Shown piece by piece: positions 15,311 through 23,302 of a DNA stretch of 40,956 nucleotides. Both the position numbers and the translations under genes were made by a program. The notes under the pieces are model-generated. The model was not told the DNA's origin. It worked only from the letters and a program-made list of their open reading frames with translations, and did no database searches. Each line of letters opens with the position of its first letter. Within the stretch, counting starts at the first letter, position 1. This DNA is from an uncultured Eubacteriales bacterium. GTDB taxonomy: Bacteria; Bacillota; Clostridia; Oscillospirales; Acutalibacteraceae. The DNA lies in assembly GCA_934667845.1 (NCBI GenBank), contig CAKUMQ010000020.1:1-40956 (forward strand). The letters are read 5' to 3'.

Positions 15311-15894
15311 GACGGCACCTGCACTTTCCGGCAGAACAGCCGGCTCGAAAGCAGCGTCAGTGCAAAGACCGCAAATGAAGCGGCAAGCGCCGGGGGCAGC
15401 ACGGCGGCGGGCGCGGCGGAGCCTGCCGCCTGCCGCAGCGCGATCACCGTGGCGGGGAACAGCTGTACAGAGGCAGTGTTCATCACGACAAACGTCACCA
15501 TCTCGTCACTGGCGGTATGGGGCGCGGGCATGGTGCCGCGCAGCGCGTCCATGGCGCGCAGCCCGAGCGGCGTGGCGGCATTGCCCAGCCCGAGCAGGTT
15601 GGCGGTCACATTCAGTGCAATGGCCTGCAGTGCCTCGCCGTCGGGATCCAGCCGCGGAAACAGCCGCCGCAGGAGCGGACGCAGCAGCCGCGATACCGCG
15701 CGGGTGACGCCGGCGGCGTCGGCAATGGCAGTCAGCCCGTTCCAGAGACACATCGCCCCGCCGAGCGTCACCGCAAGCGAAAACGCCTCTTTTCCGCTTT
15801 GCCAGATCGCATCGCCGACCTCCGTGATGCGTCCGTTTACCGCGCCGAAAAGGACGGAAATTCCCAGCAAGATCGGCCACAGCGTGTTCAGCAT
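15307..15894 (-). CDS. spmA: Spore maturation protein A
   Basis: A 195-aa membrane protein, partner of SpmB. It shows the family blocks LNTLWPILLGISVLFGAVNGR (N-terminal helix), GLGNAATPLGLRAMDAL and the segment TASDEMVTFVVMNTASVQLFPATVIALR. The start at 15894 is chosen because it begins the canonical MLNTLWP and AGGGAG lies 10 nt upstream; the frame runs back to 16008 across the divergent abrB promoter, which cannot be coding. It is translationally coupled to spmB. Confidence 0.93.
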   Translation of the reverse strand: MLNTLWPILLGISVLFGAVNGRITEVGDAIWQSGKEAFSLAVTLGGAMCLWNGLTAIADAAGVTRAVSRLLRPLLRRLFPRLDPDGEALQAIALNVTANLLGLGNAATPLGLRAMDALRGTMPAPHTASDEMVTFVVMNTASVQLFPATVIALRQAAGSAAPAAVLPPALAASFAVFALTLLSSRLFCRKVQVPS

Positions 15895-15945
15895 GAGCGC
15901 TCTCTCCCTTCGCTTCTTCATATGAAAAAAAGCGAATGAATATAC

Positions 15946-15974
15946 TTGACAAAATTTGGCTGTCATGGTATGAT
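15946..15974 (+). promoter_or_regulatory. Strong sigma-A promoter of the abrB-like gene
   Basis: TTGACA (15946-15951) and TATGAT (15969-15974) with a 17-nt spacer, the best promoter match in the window. The leader is about 30 nt. Confidence 0.85.
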
Positions 15975-16008
15975 TATCTCGCAATATAGCAGAAAGGGGC
16001 GAATCCAT

Positions 16009-16254
16009 GTGAAAGCGACCGGTATTGTCAGATCCATAGACAGTTTAGGGCGAATTGTGATTCCTGTGGAACTGCGGCGCACACTCAATGTCGAATCAGG
16101 AGATGCACTTGAGATCTTCTCCGAGGATAACACGGTTATCCTCAGAAAATATCTGCCCTCCTGCATTTTCTGCGGAGATTCCCGCAACGTCTCTACCTTC
16201 AAGGGCTATAATGTCTGCCCGAACTGCGTGGACGAGCTGCGCAGAAGGTACTGA
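16009..16254 (+). CDS. abrB: AbrB-family transcriptional regulator with zinc-binding tail
   Basis: An 81-aa protein. Residues 1-48 are a SpoVT/AbrB swapped-hairpin DNA-binding domain (GIVRSIDSLGRIVIPVELRRTL, DALEIF, ILRKY) close to B. subtilis AbrB. The C-terminal part differs: Cys52/Cys55 and Cys70/Cys73 in two CxxC pairs look like a small zinc ribbon, as in clostridial AbrB proteins. AbrB proteins repress post-exponential genes and are themselves repressed at sporulation onset, fitting the neighbouring spm genes. The start is GTG at 16009 with AAAGGGG 9 nt upstream; earlier codons fall inside the promoter. Confidence 0.92.
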   Translation: MKATGIVRSIDSLGRIVIPVELRRTLNVESGDALEIFSEDNTVILRKYLPSCIFCGDSRNVSTFKGYNVCPNCVDELRRRY

Positions 16255-16274
16255 TCTTTTTGCAAAAGCGACAC

Positions 16275-16320
16275 GGCGGTATGCTTTGGATGATTCCGAA
16301 GCATACCGCCGCTTTGTTTT
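16275..16320 (+). terminator. Terminator-like hairpin after abrB
   Basis: A perfect 12-bp stem (GGCGGTATGCTT at 16275-16286, AAGCATACCGCC at 16299-16310) is followed by GCTTTGTTTT. The T-tract is interrupted, so termination may be partial and some transcript may reach the transporter gene. Confidence 0.6.
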
Positions 16321-16433
16321 GTCCGAAAGCCGTGGGAGATGTGTGGATCATACAAAAGGATCCGGAATATCGTATATGTACAAACGCCGCGCCTGCATCC
16401 ATAATGAAAGGCAGACAGGTGAGGTGTATACGG

Positions 16434-17315
16434 ATGTATGAGGCAATTATTGTCGGAGCGTCGGCGCTGTTTGCGCTGATGATGTTTTCCAATCAGCGCT
16501 ATCAGCAGCTGTGCGGGAGCGGGGCGGATCCCGCCCTGCGCTTTGCGCTGTGGACAGCCCTGATCGGCGCTGCTGCCGCGTGGATCGGGCAGGGCGGCCG
16601 ACTGGAATTTACCCTGTTTTCCGGCGCAGTGGCGCTGTGGAGCAGCATAAACGGAATGCTGTATGTGTTGTGCAGCCTGTGGGCGCTGGAGCGGGCGGAT
16701 CTGACGGTGTTTACCACGTTTTCCATGCTGGGCGGGATGCTGGTGCCGTTTGCGGCGGGAATCCTGTTCTGGCATGAGCCGATGACGTGGCAAAAGGCGC
16801 TGTGCTGCCTGCTGCTGACGGCGGCGATCGTCTGCAATGTGCAGCTGCCGCAGGGAAAAGGGCGCAAAGAGGCGGTGCGCGGGCTTTTCTGGGATCTGGC
16901 GGTATTTTTCCTGAACGGACTGGGCGGGCTGATCAATAAGCTCCACCAGTCCTTTCCCGACCGGGCGGTGGATTCCGGCAGCTATTCGGTGCTGTCGCGC
17001 TTGTTCACCGTCGTGCTCTGCCTGCTGCTCCTTCTGGTGCGCCGCCGCACGCCGCTTCTGCCGCTTGAACAGGCAAAAAAGCGCCGCGCGGCATGGGGGA
17101 GCCTGCTGGCCAACGGCATGCTCGGGCTGGCTGCCAACTGGATACTGCTGTGGGCGCTTCTGCATGTGGAGGCGTCGCTCTCGTTTGCACTGACGACCGG
17201 CTCCGCTATTGTATTTGCCGCTCTCCTGTCCCTGTGCACCCGCACGCCGGTGTCTAAGCGTCAGTGGATATCGGTCGCCGCCTCTATGGCGGGACTGCTT
17301 GTCCTCGCTGTCTGA
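16434..17315 (+). CDS. EamA/DMT-superfamily membrane transporter
   Basis: A 293-aa integral membrane protein with about ten helices in two repeats, the layout of drug/metabolite (EamA) transporters. A glutamate after a bend (GILFWHEPMTWQKALCC) and the Ser/Thr-rich helix ending FTTFSMLGGMLVPFAAG are typical of the first repeat; the second ends with CTRTPVSKRQWISVAASMAGLLVLAV. Substrate is unknown. The start at 16434 has AGGTGAGG upstream; the open frame before it covers the abrB terminator. It stands alone. Confidence 0.8.
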   Translation: MYEAIIVGASALFALMMFSNQRYQQLCGSGADPALRFALWTALIGAAAAWIGQGGRLEFTLFSGAVALWSSINGMLYVLCSLWALERADLTVFTTFSMLGGMLVPFAAGILFWHEPMTWQKALCCLLLTAAIVCNVQLPQGKGRKEAVRGLFWDLAVFFLNGLGGLINKLHQSFPDRAVDSGSYSVLSRLFTVVLCLLLLLVRRRTPLLPLEQAKKRRAAWGSLLANGMLGLAANWILLWALLHVEASLSFALTTGSAIVFAALLSLCTRTPVSKRQWISVAASMAGLLVLAV

Positions 17316-17435
17316 CGGGCGAAAAAAGCGGAAGAAAACAGACGTTTCGGGCGTTTTGGCTGTATTCTTTGAGAAAACGGCGAGGGGTTAGAACACCATG
17401 ACAATAAACGCCACAATCGTAACAAGGATATCCCC

Positions 17436-17464
17436 TTGCATGCCTATGTGGAAATTTGTATACT
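17436..17464 (+). promoter_or_regulatory. Promoter of the carbohydrate locus
   Basis: TTGCAT (17436-17441) and TATACT (17459-17464) with a 17-nt spacer, about 100 nt before the first hydrolase gene. A second TATACT at 17514-17519 within CAGTATACTG could be a second start but lacks a -35. A small hairpin (17520-17544) precedes the ribosome site. Confidence 0.6.
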
Positions 17465-17519
17465 GTTCTTGCAAATCGTCGTGAAGTCCATATGCATTTA
17501 GGCACTTTACCAGTATACT

Positions 17520-17544
17520 GCCCCCTCGGGAGAACCGATGGGGC
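17520..17544 (+). other. Leader hairpin before the first hydrolase gene
   Basis: GCCCC-c-TCGG pairs with CCGA-t-GGGGC around a five-base loop, ending 11 nt before GGGAGG. It could stabilise the mRNA 5' end or tune translation; there is no T-tract. Confidence 0.35.
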
Positions 17545-17565
17545 GAATTTTGGGAGGAAAACGGA

Positions 17566-19167
17566 ATGAGAGATCCAAACGTGCGCCGATGGTCGGCATT
17601 TTTGCTTGTCCTGCTTTTCGCACTGTCCCTTGTTTTGGCGGGGTGCCATGAGGAGCCGCAAGAGCCGGAATCCGATGTGAGCGCGGCGGCGACGACGGCG
17701 GCACCGGAAGAGAGCGCGGAGTCGTCCGGCAATGAGCCTGCGGAGACAACAGAGCCGTCTGCACCCGTGACGCCGGATGAACCCGCGTCGTCGGGCGGCA
17801 CAAAAACGCCGGTAAAGCCCGGCGGCACGAGCACACAGCGTCCGCTCGGCACCACGGCGGTGACCAAGGCGAACGGGACGACAAAGCCGGACGGCACGAC
17901 GGCGCCGACCTCTCCCGCGACGACGGGGCGGACGACCCGCAAGCCGGGCGAAGCCACGAACGGCTACATACAGCCGCAGTTCTTTATCTCGACCTTCAAG
18001 GCGCTGCCCCATTCGACCGGCGCCTCGCTGGAGACCTTTAAAAAGATCGTCCGCCTGAATAAAGAGGCGGGTATCAACCTGATCGAAAATGCAATCATGA
18101 GCCGCGCGGAGGGCTTGCAGGCGTTTGAGGCGTGCGAAGCCGAGGGGATGCGCTTTTTGGCGCAGAACATCACGGCGGATAAGGGCTATTCCGGCATGGG
18201 CGGAAATATCCACCCCTTTGACGACGCGCTGATCAAGGCGACGGTGGAGGAGCTTGCCAAATACAAATATTTAGAGGGCTATTACACCTGGGACGAGGTG
18301 CCGCGCGATCAGTTTGACACGGCGCGCCGGTTAAATGACCTGTTCAAAAAGCACGACCGCTCCGCGCTGGCGTTTGCCCTGATTCTGCCGAGCTACGGTA
18401 CCTACCGCTGGACGGCGCCGGACGGCAACTGGCGCAACGCCATCTATGCCCAGTATGTCAACGAATACGTGGAAAAGGTCAGCCCCGACGTGCTGAGCTT
18501 TGACTACTATCCCTTCCAGCAGCACGGCGGCGAAAATACGAATCTGACCAACTGCCCGATGTGGCGCGATATGGGCCTGATGCGGCAGAAGTCGCTCGAG
18601 ACCGGCAAGCCGTTCTGGTTCTATTTCCAGGGGTACAGCATGGGCGCCAACTACACTTTTACCCCGGAGATGATCTCCACGCAGATGTACTGCGCGCTCG
18701 CCTACGGCGTCAAATGCCTGAGCTACTTCTCCACCATCGACTGCATTGCGGATAAGACGGGCAAAAAGCTCGAGAATTTCGACGCCATCAAAGCGATCAA
18801 CCACCGTGTGCAGAACATCGGCGACCTGCTGTTTGATAAAACGAGCGAGGAGCTGTACCATTTCGGTATCAAAAAAGCCAACCACGAGCTGTACTATCTG
18901 GATAAGGTCGAAGGCTCCGCGTGGATCGCGGGCGCGCCGGACAACACCATTGTCGGCGTTCACGGCGACGGCAGCGCCAAAAAGTATGTCGTGGTGTCCT
19001 CAAAGGATTATAAAAACGGGATCACCGGCGAGCTGACGCTGCGCAAGGCGGTGAAGATCTCCCGCTTTGACCCCGAAACGGGCAAAACGACGCAGGTCTC
19101 CGCCAAGGCGCAGTCGGTCGCGCTGGATATCCCGGCGGGCGGGTGCGCGGTGTTTGTGCTCGGCTGA
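17566..19167 (+). CDS. Surface lipoprotein, putative TIM-barrel glycoside hydrolase (paralogue 1)
   Basis: A 533-aa lipoprotein: signal peptide with lipobox LAGC (Cys27), a Thr/Pro/Ser/Glu-rich spacer (28-135), a catalytic-type domain (about 136-440) and a small beta domain (about 445-533). The barrel has FFISTFKALPH, LIENAIMSRAE, YYTWDE (Glu244, a candidate acid/base at the end of strand 4), LPSYGTY, LSFDYYPF, LWRD-like MWRD and FWFYFQG. It resembles clan GH-A enzymes in layout, but I cannot place it in a named family. It is the first of four tandem paralogues and the first gene of the large sugar locus, with GGGAGG before its ATG. The substrate is unknown; GH activity is inference from fold-like motifs and context. 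Confidence 0.7.
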   Translation: MRDPNVRRWSAFLLVLLFALSLVLAGCHEEPQEPESDVSAAATTAAPEESAESSGNEPAETTEPSAPVTPDEPASSGGTKTPVKPGGTSTQRPLGTTAVTKANGTTKPDGTTAPTSPATTGRTTRKPGEATNGYIQPQFFISTFKALPHSTGASLETFKKIVRLNKEAGINLIENAIMSRAEGLQAFEACEAEGMRFLAQNITADKGYSGMGGNIHPFDDALIKATVEELAKYKYLEGYYTWDEVPRDQFDTARRLNDLFKKHDRSALAFALILPSYGTYRWTAPDGNWRNAIYAQYVNEYVEKVSPDVLSFDYYPFQQHGGENTNLTNCPMWRDMGLMRQKSLETGKPFWFYFQGYSMGANYTFTPEMISTQMYCALAYGVKCLSYFSTIDCIADKTGKKLENFDAIKAINHRVQNIGDLLFDKTSEELYHFGIKKANHELYYLDKVEGSAWIAGAPDNTIVGVHGDGSAKKYVVVSSKDYKNGITGELTLRKAVKISRFDPETGKTTQVSAKAQSVALDIPAGGCAVFVLG

Positions 19168-19196
19168 GCCGCAACAAAAAAAGGAGAATATCCGCT

Positions 19197-20435
19197 ATGA
19201 CGACATGGAAACAGCCGCGCTTTTTTATCTCTACCTTTAAAGCGCTTCCGCACGACGCGGGCGGGCTTGAGCGCCCGTATACGCTCGAGGATTACCGCAG
19301 GATCGTCCGCCTGACCAGGGAGGCGGGGATCGACCTGATCGAAAACGCCATCATGAGCCGCGCGGAGGGCGCGCTGGCTGCGCAGGCGTGCGAGCTGGAG
19401 GGCGTGTCCTATCTGGTGCAGAATATCACCGGCGATATGGGCTATTCCGGCATCGGCGATCAGTGCCACGCCACCGAGGAGGGCGTGGCGCAGATCGTCA
19501 GCGAACAGAAAAACAACCGGTATCTAGAGGGGTATTTTGTCTGGGACGAGATGGGCGAGCAGGATTTTCCCCGCTGCCGCGAGATTCAGGACTGGTTTGC
19601 CGCCTATGACCCCGCCCGTCTCGCCTATTCACTGGTGGTGCCGAGCTACGGCGCCTACTGGTGGGAGGGCGAGGGGGCGGACAACTGGAAGGACAGCGCG
19701 TTTGCCCGCTATGTCCGCGGCTTTGTGCAGACGGTGGATCCGCCGGTGCTCAGCGTGGACTATTACCCGTTCTGGATTCACGGCTATGACCGGACCGATC
19801 TGCTCAACTGCCCCATCTGGCGCGACCTCGGGCTGATGCGCAGCCTGTCGCTTGAGACCGGCAAGCCGTTCTGGCTGTATTTTCAGTCGCACGCCATGTC
19901 GCGAAACGGTGACCCGCTCTATCCGTTTCCGAACGTCATGCGCCTGGTGCAGATGACTTGTGCACTCGCCTACGGCGTCAAATGCCTGAGCTATTTTGCC
20001 TCCATCGACTGCGTGGTTGACAGTAAGGGCGAAAAATACGCGGACTACGACGCCGTGCGGGAGACGAACACCCGCATCCGCCGCCTCGGCGATCGCCTGT
20101 TTGATCAAACGAGCGAGGAGCTGTATCATTTCGGGATCGACCCGAAAAACCGCGAGCCGTATTTTCTGGATGATCCCGCCGATTCGGCGTGGATCGCCGA
20201 TGCGCCGGCAGGCGCGATCGTCGGCGTGTTCGGCGACGGCAGCGAGAAAAAGCATGTGCTGGTGGCGAACAAGGACTACCGCCGCCCGCTGACCGGCGAG
20301 CTGCGGCTGCGCCGCCGCTGCCGGATCGACCGCTATGCACAGGATACCGATATTCTCTGCCCGGTCGCAGACGGGGCGGCTTCGGTCGCTCTGCACATTC
20401 CCGCGGGTGACGCGGCGCTGTTTATCCTCAGCTGA
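19197..20435 (+). CDS. Cytosolic putative TIM-barrel glycoside hydrolase (paralogue 2)
   Basis: A 412-aa protein without signal peptide or linker, starting directly at the barrel (MTTWKQPRFFISTFKALPH). The same landmarks as paralogue 1 appear: LIENAIMSRAE (48-58), YFVWDE (113-118, Glu118), VPSYGAYWW, LSVDYYPF, IWRDLG, FWLYFQ, CALAYGVKCLSYF and LFDQTSEELYHFGID. Similarity to paralogue 1 is the closest in the set. The start at 19197 has AAAAGGAG 11 nt upstream; the frame before it overlaps the end of paralogue 1. The cytosolic form probably acts on imported oligosaccharides. Confidence 0.7.
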   Translation: MTTWKQPRFFISTFKALPHDAGGLERPYTLEDYRRIVRLTREAGIDLIENAIMSRAEGALAAQACELEGVSYLVQNITGDMGYSGIGDQCHATEEGVAQIVSEQKNNRYLEGYFVWDEMGEQDFPRCREIQDWFAAYDPARLAYSLVVPSYGAYWWEGEGADNWKDSAFARYVRGFVQTVDPPVLSVDYYPFWIHGYDRTDLLNCPIWRDLGLMRSLSLETGKPFWLYFQSHAMSRNGDPLYPFPNVMRLVQMTCALAYGVKCLSYFASIDCVVDSKGEKYADYDAVRETNTRIRRLGDRLFDQTSEELYHFGIDPKNREPYFLDDPADSAWIADAPAGAIVGVFGDGSEKKHVLVANKDYRRPLTGELRLRRRCRIDRYAQDTDILCPVADGAASVALHIPAGDAALFILS

Positions 20436-20449
20436 TACCGGGAGAAAGG

Positions 20450-21703
20450 ATGCGTAACACGATGACACGCTGGAAACAGGACAAATTTTATCTTTCCACC
20501 TTTGACCCCATGCGGCATGATGCCACGCCCGCGCAGGCGGAGGAATTTATCCGCCTGACCAAGGAAGCGGGCTTTAACCTTGTGGAATTCACCTTCCGTG
20601 ACCGTGCGCAGGTCACGACCGCGCTGGAGGCATGCGAAAAGGCGGGCATGGCGTCGATCGTGCAGGATCCCTGCTTCGGCGGCGTCGGCAGCGGCAGCTT
20701 TGAAAACAGCCCGTTTAAAGGCGGACGCTGCCTGCCGAGCGAGGAGACGGTGCGCGAGGCGGTCGCCTATTACCGCCGCTTTTCCCATGTGCTCGGCTTT
20801 TATGTGTGGGATGAGCCGCAGGCGACGGCGTTTGCCGACTGCCGCCGGAACACCGATCTGTTCCGCGCCCTCGCACCCGACAAGCTGGCGTTTTCAGTGA
20901 TCTACCCGAGCTACGGGGTGTATACCTGGAAGGATACCTCCGCGCTCGACTGGACGGACAACGGCTACACCCGTTATGTCAATGGCTACCTCGAGACCGT
21001 GGATCCCGACGTGTTTTCGATGGACTACTATGCATTTTACATGAACCGCCGTACCGAGGATATCCGGCACTGCGACCTCTGGCGCGACCTCGGCTACTGC
21101 CGCAAACGGGCGCTCGAGCTAAACAAGCCGCAGTGGTTTTATTATCAGGGACACGGCGAATTCGTAGCGTCGGACGACGCCATCGCGGAGATGACGCCCG
21201 AAAAGGTGCAGATGCAGATGTATGCGGCGCTGGCTTACGGTGTGAAGCAGTTGAGCTGCTTCTGTTCCAGTCCGCTGCTGTTTGACGGCTATGCGAAGAA
21301 TGCGCGGTTTTATGAGCCGATCCGCACGATCAACGGCAGGATCTGCCGTCTCGGCAATGAGCTGCTCGATAAAACGCCGCTGAAAATTTATCACAGCGGA
21401 CTGGAAGCGGATTATGTGCCGCTGTATTTCCTCGATGATATTACCGCAGACGGCGTGATCGCCGCCGCTTCGCCCGATCTCGTCATCGGGCGGCTGACCG
21501 ACGACGCGGGGCGGGTCTATCTGATGGTGTCAAACCTCAGCTTTTCCGCGCCGCGCGACGCTGTGCTTTCGCTTGCCGCGCCCTATGCGGCGGAGGCGTT
21601 TGACGAGGATACCGGCGTGTATGCCCCGCCGGTCACGACGGATTCACTGAGCTTTACCCTTTCCGCCGGTCACGGGCGGCTGTTCCGGCTGACGCAGCGG
21701 TAA
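20450..21703 (+). CDS. Cytosolic putative TIM-barrel glycoside hydrolase (paralogue 3)
   Basis: A 417-aa protein without signal peptide. Landmarks are KFYLSTFDPMRHD, LVEFTFRDRAQ (44-54), FYVWDEP (117-123, Glu122), YPSYGVYTW, FSMDYYAF, LWRDLGYC, QWFYYQGHGEF and AALAYGVKQLSCF. The LIENAIMSRAE block of paralogues 1 and 2 is altered, so it may accept a different substrate or linkage. GGGAG lies 5 nt before the ATG at 20450; an ATG at 20462 would align better with paralogue 2 (MTRWKQ) and is a real alternative. It follows paralogue 2 by 14 nt in the same operon. Confidence 0.68.
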   Translation: MRNTMTRWKQDKFYLSTFDPMRHDATPAQAEEFIRLTKEAGFNLVEFTFRDRAQVTTALEACEKAGMASIVQDPCFGGVGSGSFENSPFKGGRCLPSEETVREAVAYYRRFSHVLGFYVWDEPQATAFADCRRNTDLFRALAPDKLAFSVIYPSYGVYTWKDTSALDWTDNGYTRYVNGYLETVDPDVFSMDYYAFYMNRRTEDIRHCDLWRDLGYCRKRALELNKPQWFYYQGHGEFVASDDAIAEMTPEKVQMQMYAALAYGVKQLSCFCSSPLLFDGYAKNARFYEPIRTINGRICRLGNELLDKTPLKIYHSGLEADYVPLYFLDDITADGVIAAASPDLVIGRLTDDAGRVYLMVSNLSFSAPRDAVLSLAAPYAAEAFDEDTGVYAPPVTTDSLSFTLSAGHGRLFRLTQR

Positions 21704-21742
21704 CGGCTGCCCCGGCGGGCAAAAACAACGGGAGGTATTTTC

Positions 21743-23257
21743 ATGCGTAAACGGATGATACAGCCGGCGGCGCTGTTTGCGGCGCTCTGTCTGGCGGCAG
21801 TGCTGCTTGCGGGCTGTGTGCAGACGCCGACGGAAAGCAGCGGGGAATCGGCGGCGGAGAGCAGCGCGGCGGAGAGCAGTATGCCGACCGCGGAATCGCC
21901 GTCCGATGACAGCTCCACTCCCGCTGAAACGGTAAGCTCCGCTCAGGCAGCCGGTACGACCGCGCTGCCCCGTCCTGCCGGTACGACGGCGCAGACCAAA
22001 GCGACGACGACCCGCCGCGCGCCCGGTTCCTCGGCGCAGGAGACAAAGGCGACGACCTCGGTGATGGATGCGCTTGCCGCCGCGCCCCGCTGGAAGCAGA
22101 AGAAGTTTTACCTCTCTACCTTCAACGCGACGGGGCAGAACCAGATGGAGGATGTTTACCGCCGCGCGCTGACCGCCAACAAAGAGGCGGGGATCACGCT
22201 GGTCGAAAATTCCATCATGGCGACTGAGGATCTCGAGACCTGCATGGACATCTGCGAGGAGCTGGGACTGGACTTTCTGGCGCAGGATATCTCCCGCTTC
22301 AGCGGTATGGGCACCAATTATCCGAAAAACAATGCCGACACGTTTTATAACGTGGTGGAAAAATACGCCAAATACAAGCATATGCTGGGCTATTTCCTCT
22401 GGGATGAGCCGGATGAGGCGAATTTCAAAAAATACGCCGCCAAGCAGAACATGTTTGTCAAGCTCGATCCGGGAAGCCTGTGCTACGGGCTGCTGCTGCC
22501 GAGCTACGGCGCCTATGCGTGGGATCCTAAAAACATGGAGGACAGCGCCTACCGGAAATATGTAGACAACTTTATTGCCACCTGTGATCCCGATGTGCTG
22601 TCCGTGGACTATTACCCGCTGCGCCGCGGCAATGAATCGCTGATAGAAACGGATCTGTGGCGCGATATCGGCTACTTCCGCAAAAAGGCGCTCGAGACCG
22701 GAAAGCCGCTGTGGTTTTATTTCCAGGCGAGCAAATTCGAAAAAGAGCTGACCGACGAGCAGATCAAGGTGCAGATGTATGCCGCGCTCGCCTACGGCAC
22801 GGCGGGACTGAGCTATTACACCACGAGCAATATCCTGACCGATGCCACGGGCAACAAGACCGCCCGGTTTGGTGCGCTGAAGACCATCAACACCGGTGTC
22901 AACCATTTGGGGCAGCTGCTGTTTACCCAAAAGGCAAAGGGGATCTACCACACCGGACTGTCCGCCGCGCTGACAAAGGCGTACAGCCTCAACACCGTCG
23001 GCGATGCCGACTGCCCGTTTGTCAGCGCGCCCGACGGGCTGATCATCGGCACGTTTACCGGCAGCCGCGGCACGACGCTGGTGGTCGTGAACAAGGATTA
23101 CACCCGTGCGGTCTCCGGCACACTGACGCTGACCGCCGCCCGCGCCGTGCAGTCATATAACAAGGCGGCGGACAAGGCAAAAACGCTGTCCGCCAAAACG
23201 GATCGGATCGAGCTGTCCGTTCCCGCCGGTGACTGTGCAGTGTATTTTCTGGGATAA
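21743..23257 (+). CDS. Surface lipoprotein, putative TIM-barrel glycoside hydrolase (paralogue 4)
   Basis: A 504-aa lipoprotein: lipobox LAGC (Cys25), a Ser/Glu then Thr-rich spacer (26-112) and the barrel from WKQKKFYLSTF (117-127). Landmarks are LVENSIMATED, YFLWDEP (217-223, Glu222), LPSYGAYAW, LSVDYYPL, LWRDIGYF, LWFYFQ and AALAYGTAGLSYY, and a C-terminal beta domain ending VPAGDCAVYFLG. The start has GGGAGG 8 nt upstream. It is the second exported member, closing a lipoprotein-cytosolic-cytosolic-lipoprotein set. Confidence 0.7.
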   Translation: MRKRMIQPAALFAALCLAAVLLAGCVQTPTESSGESAAESSAAESSMPTAESPSDDSSTPAETVSSAQAAGTTALPRPAGTTAQTKATTTRRAPGSSAQETKATTSVMDALAAAPRWKQKKFYLSTFNATGQNQMEDVYRRALTANKEAGITLVENSIMATEDLETCMDICEELGLDFLAQDISRFSGMGTNYPKNNADTFYNVVEKYAKYKHMLGYFLWDEPDEANFKKYAAKQNMFVKLDPGSLCYGLLLPSYGAYAWDPKNMEDSAYRKYVDNFIATCDPDVLSVDYYPLRRGNESLIETDLWRDIGYFRKKALETGKPLWFYFQASKFEKELTDEQIKVQMYAALAYGTAGLSYYTTSNILTDATGNKTARFGALKTINTGVNHLGQLLFTQKAKGIYHTGLSAALTKAYSLNTVGDADCPFVSAPDGLIIGTFTGSRGTTLVVVNKDYTRAVSGTLTLTAARAVQSYNKAADKAKTLSAKTDRIELSVPAGDCAVYFLG

Positions 23258-23258
23258 C

Positions 23259-23276
23259 GCTCCGCTCTCCCGGAGC
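23259..23276 (+). other. Intercistronic hairpin between paralogue 4 and the binding protein gene
   Basis: GCTCCG pairs with CGGAGC around a six-base loop directly after the stop codon, without a T-tract. Such structures often mark mRNA processing or stability boundaries ahead of binding-protein genes. Confidence 0.3.
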
Positions 23277-23302
23277 AGCCCTTCGGAGAAAGGAAGAACG
23301 GC

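Noticed and set aside
17388..17441. Minus-strand 17-codon hydrophobic ORF (MQGDILVTIVAFIVMVF) suggesting a type I toxin.
   Set aside because: No ribosome site at proper distance, no clear promoter and no antisense RNA signature; it overlaps the promoter of the carbohydrate locus.
338..17520. The octamer GTATACTG recurs at 338, 8035, 13690, 17458 and 17513, looking like a shared operator.
   Set aside because: Each copy sits where a -10 box is expected. It is better explained as the genome's common -10 sequence TATACT followed by G than as a regulon motif.
10821..23257. GH38 gene and the four-paralogue array as one mannan-degradation operon.
   Set aside because: They lie on different strands with sporulation and transporter genes between and separate regulators. 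A shared substrate is possible but not supported by the layout.
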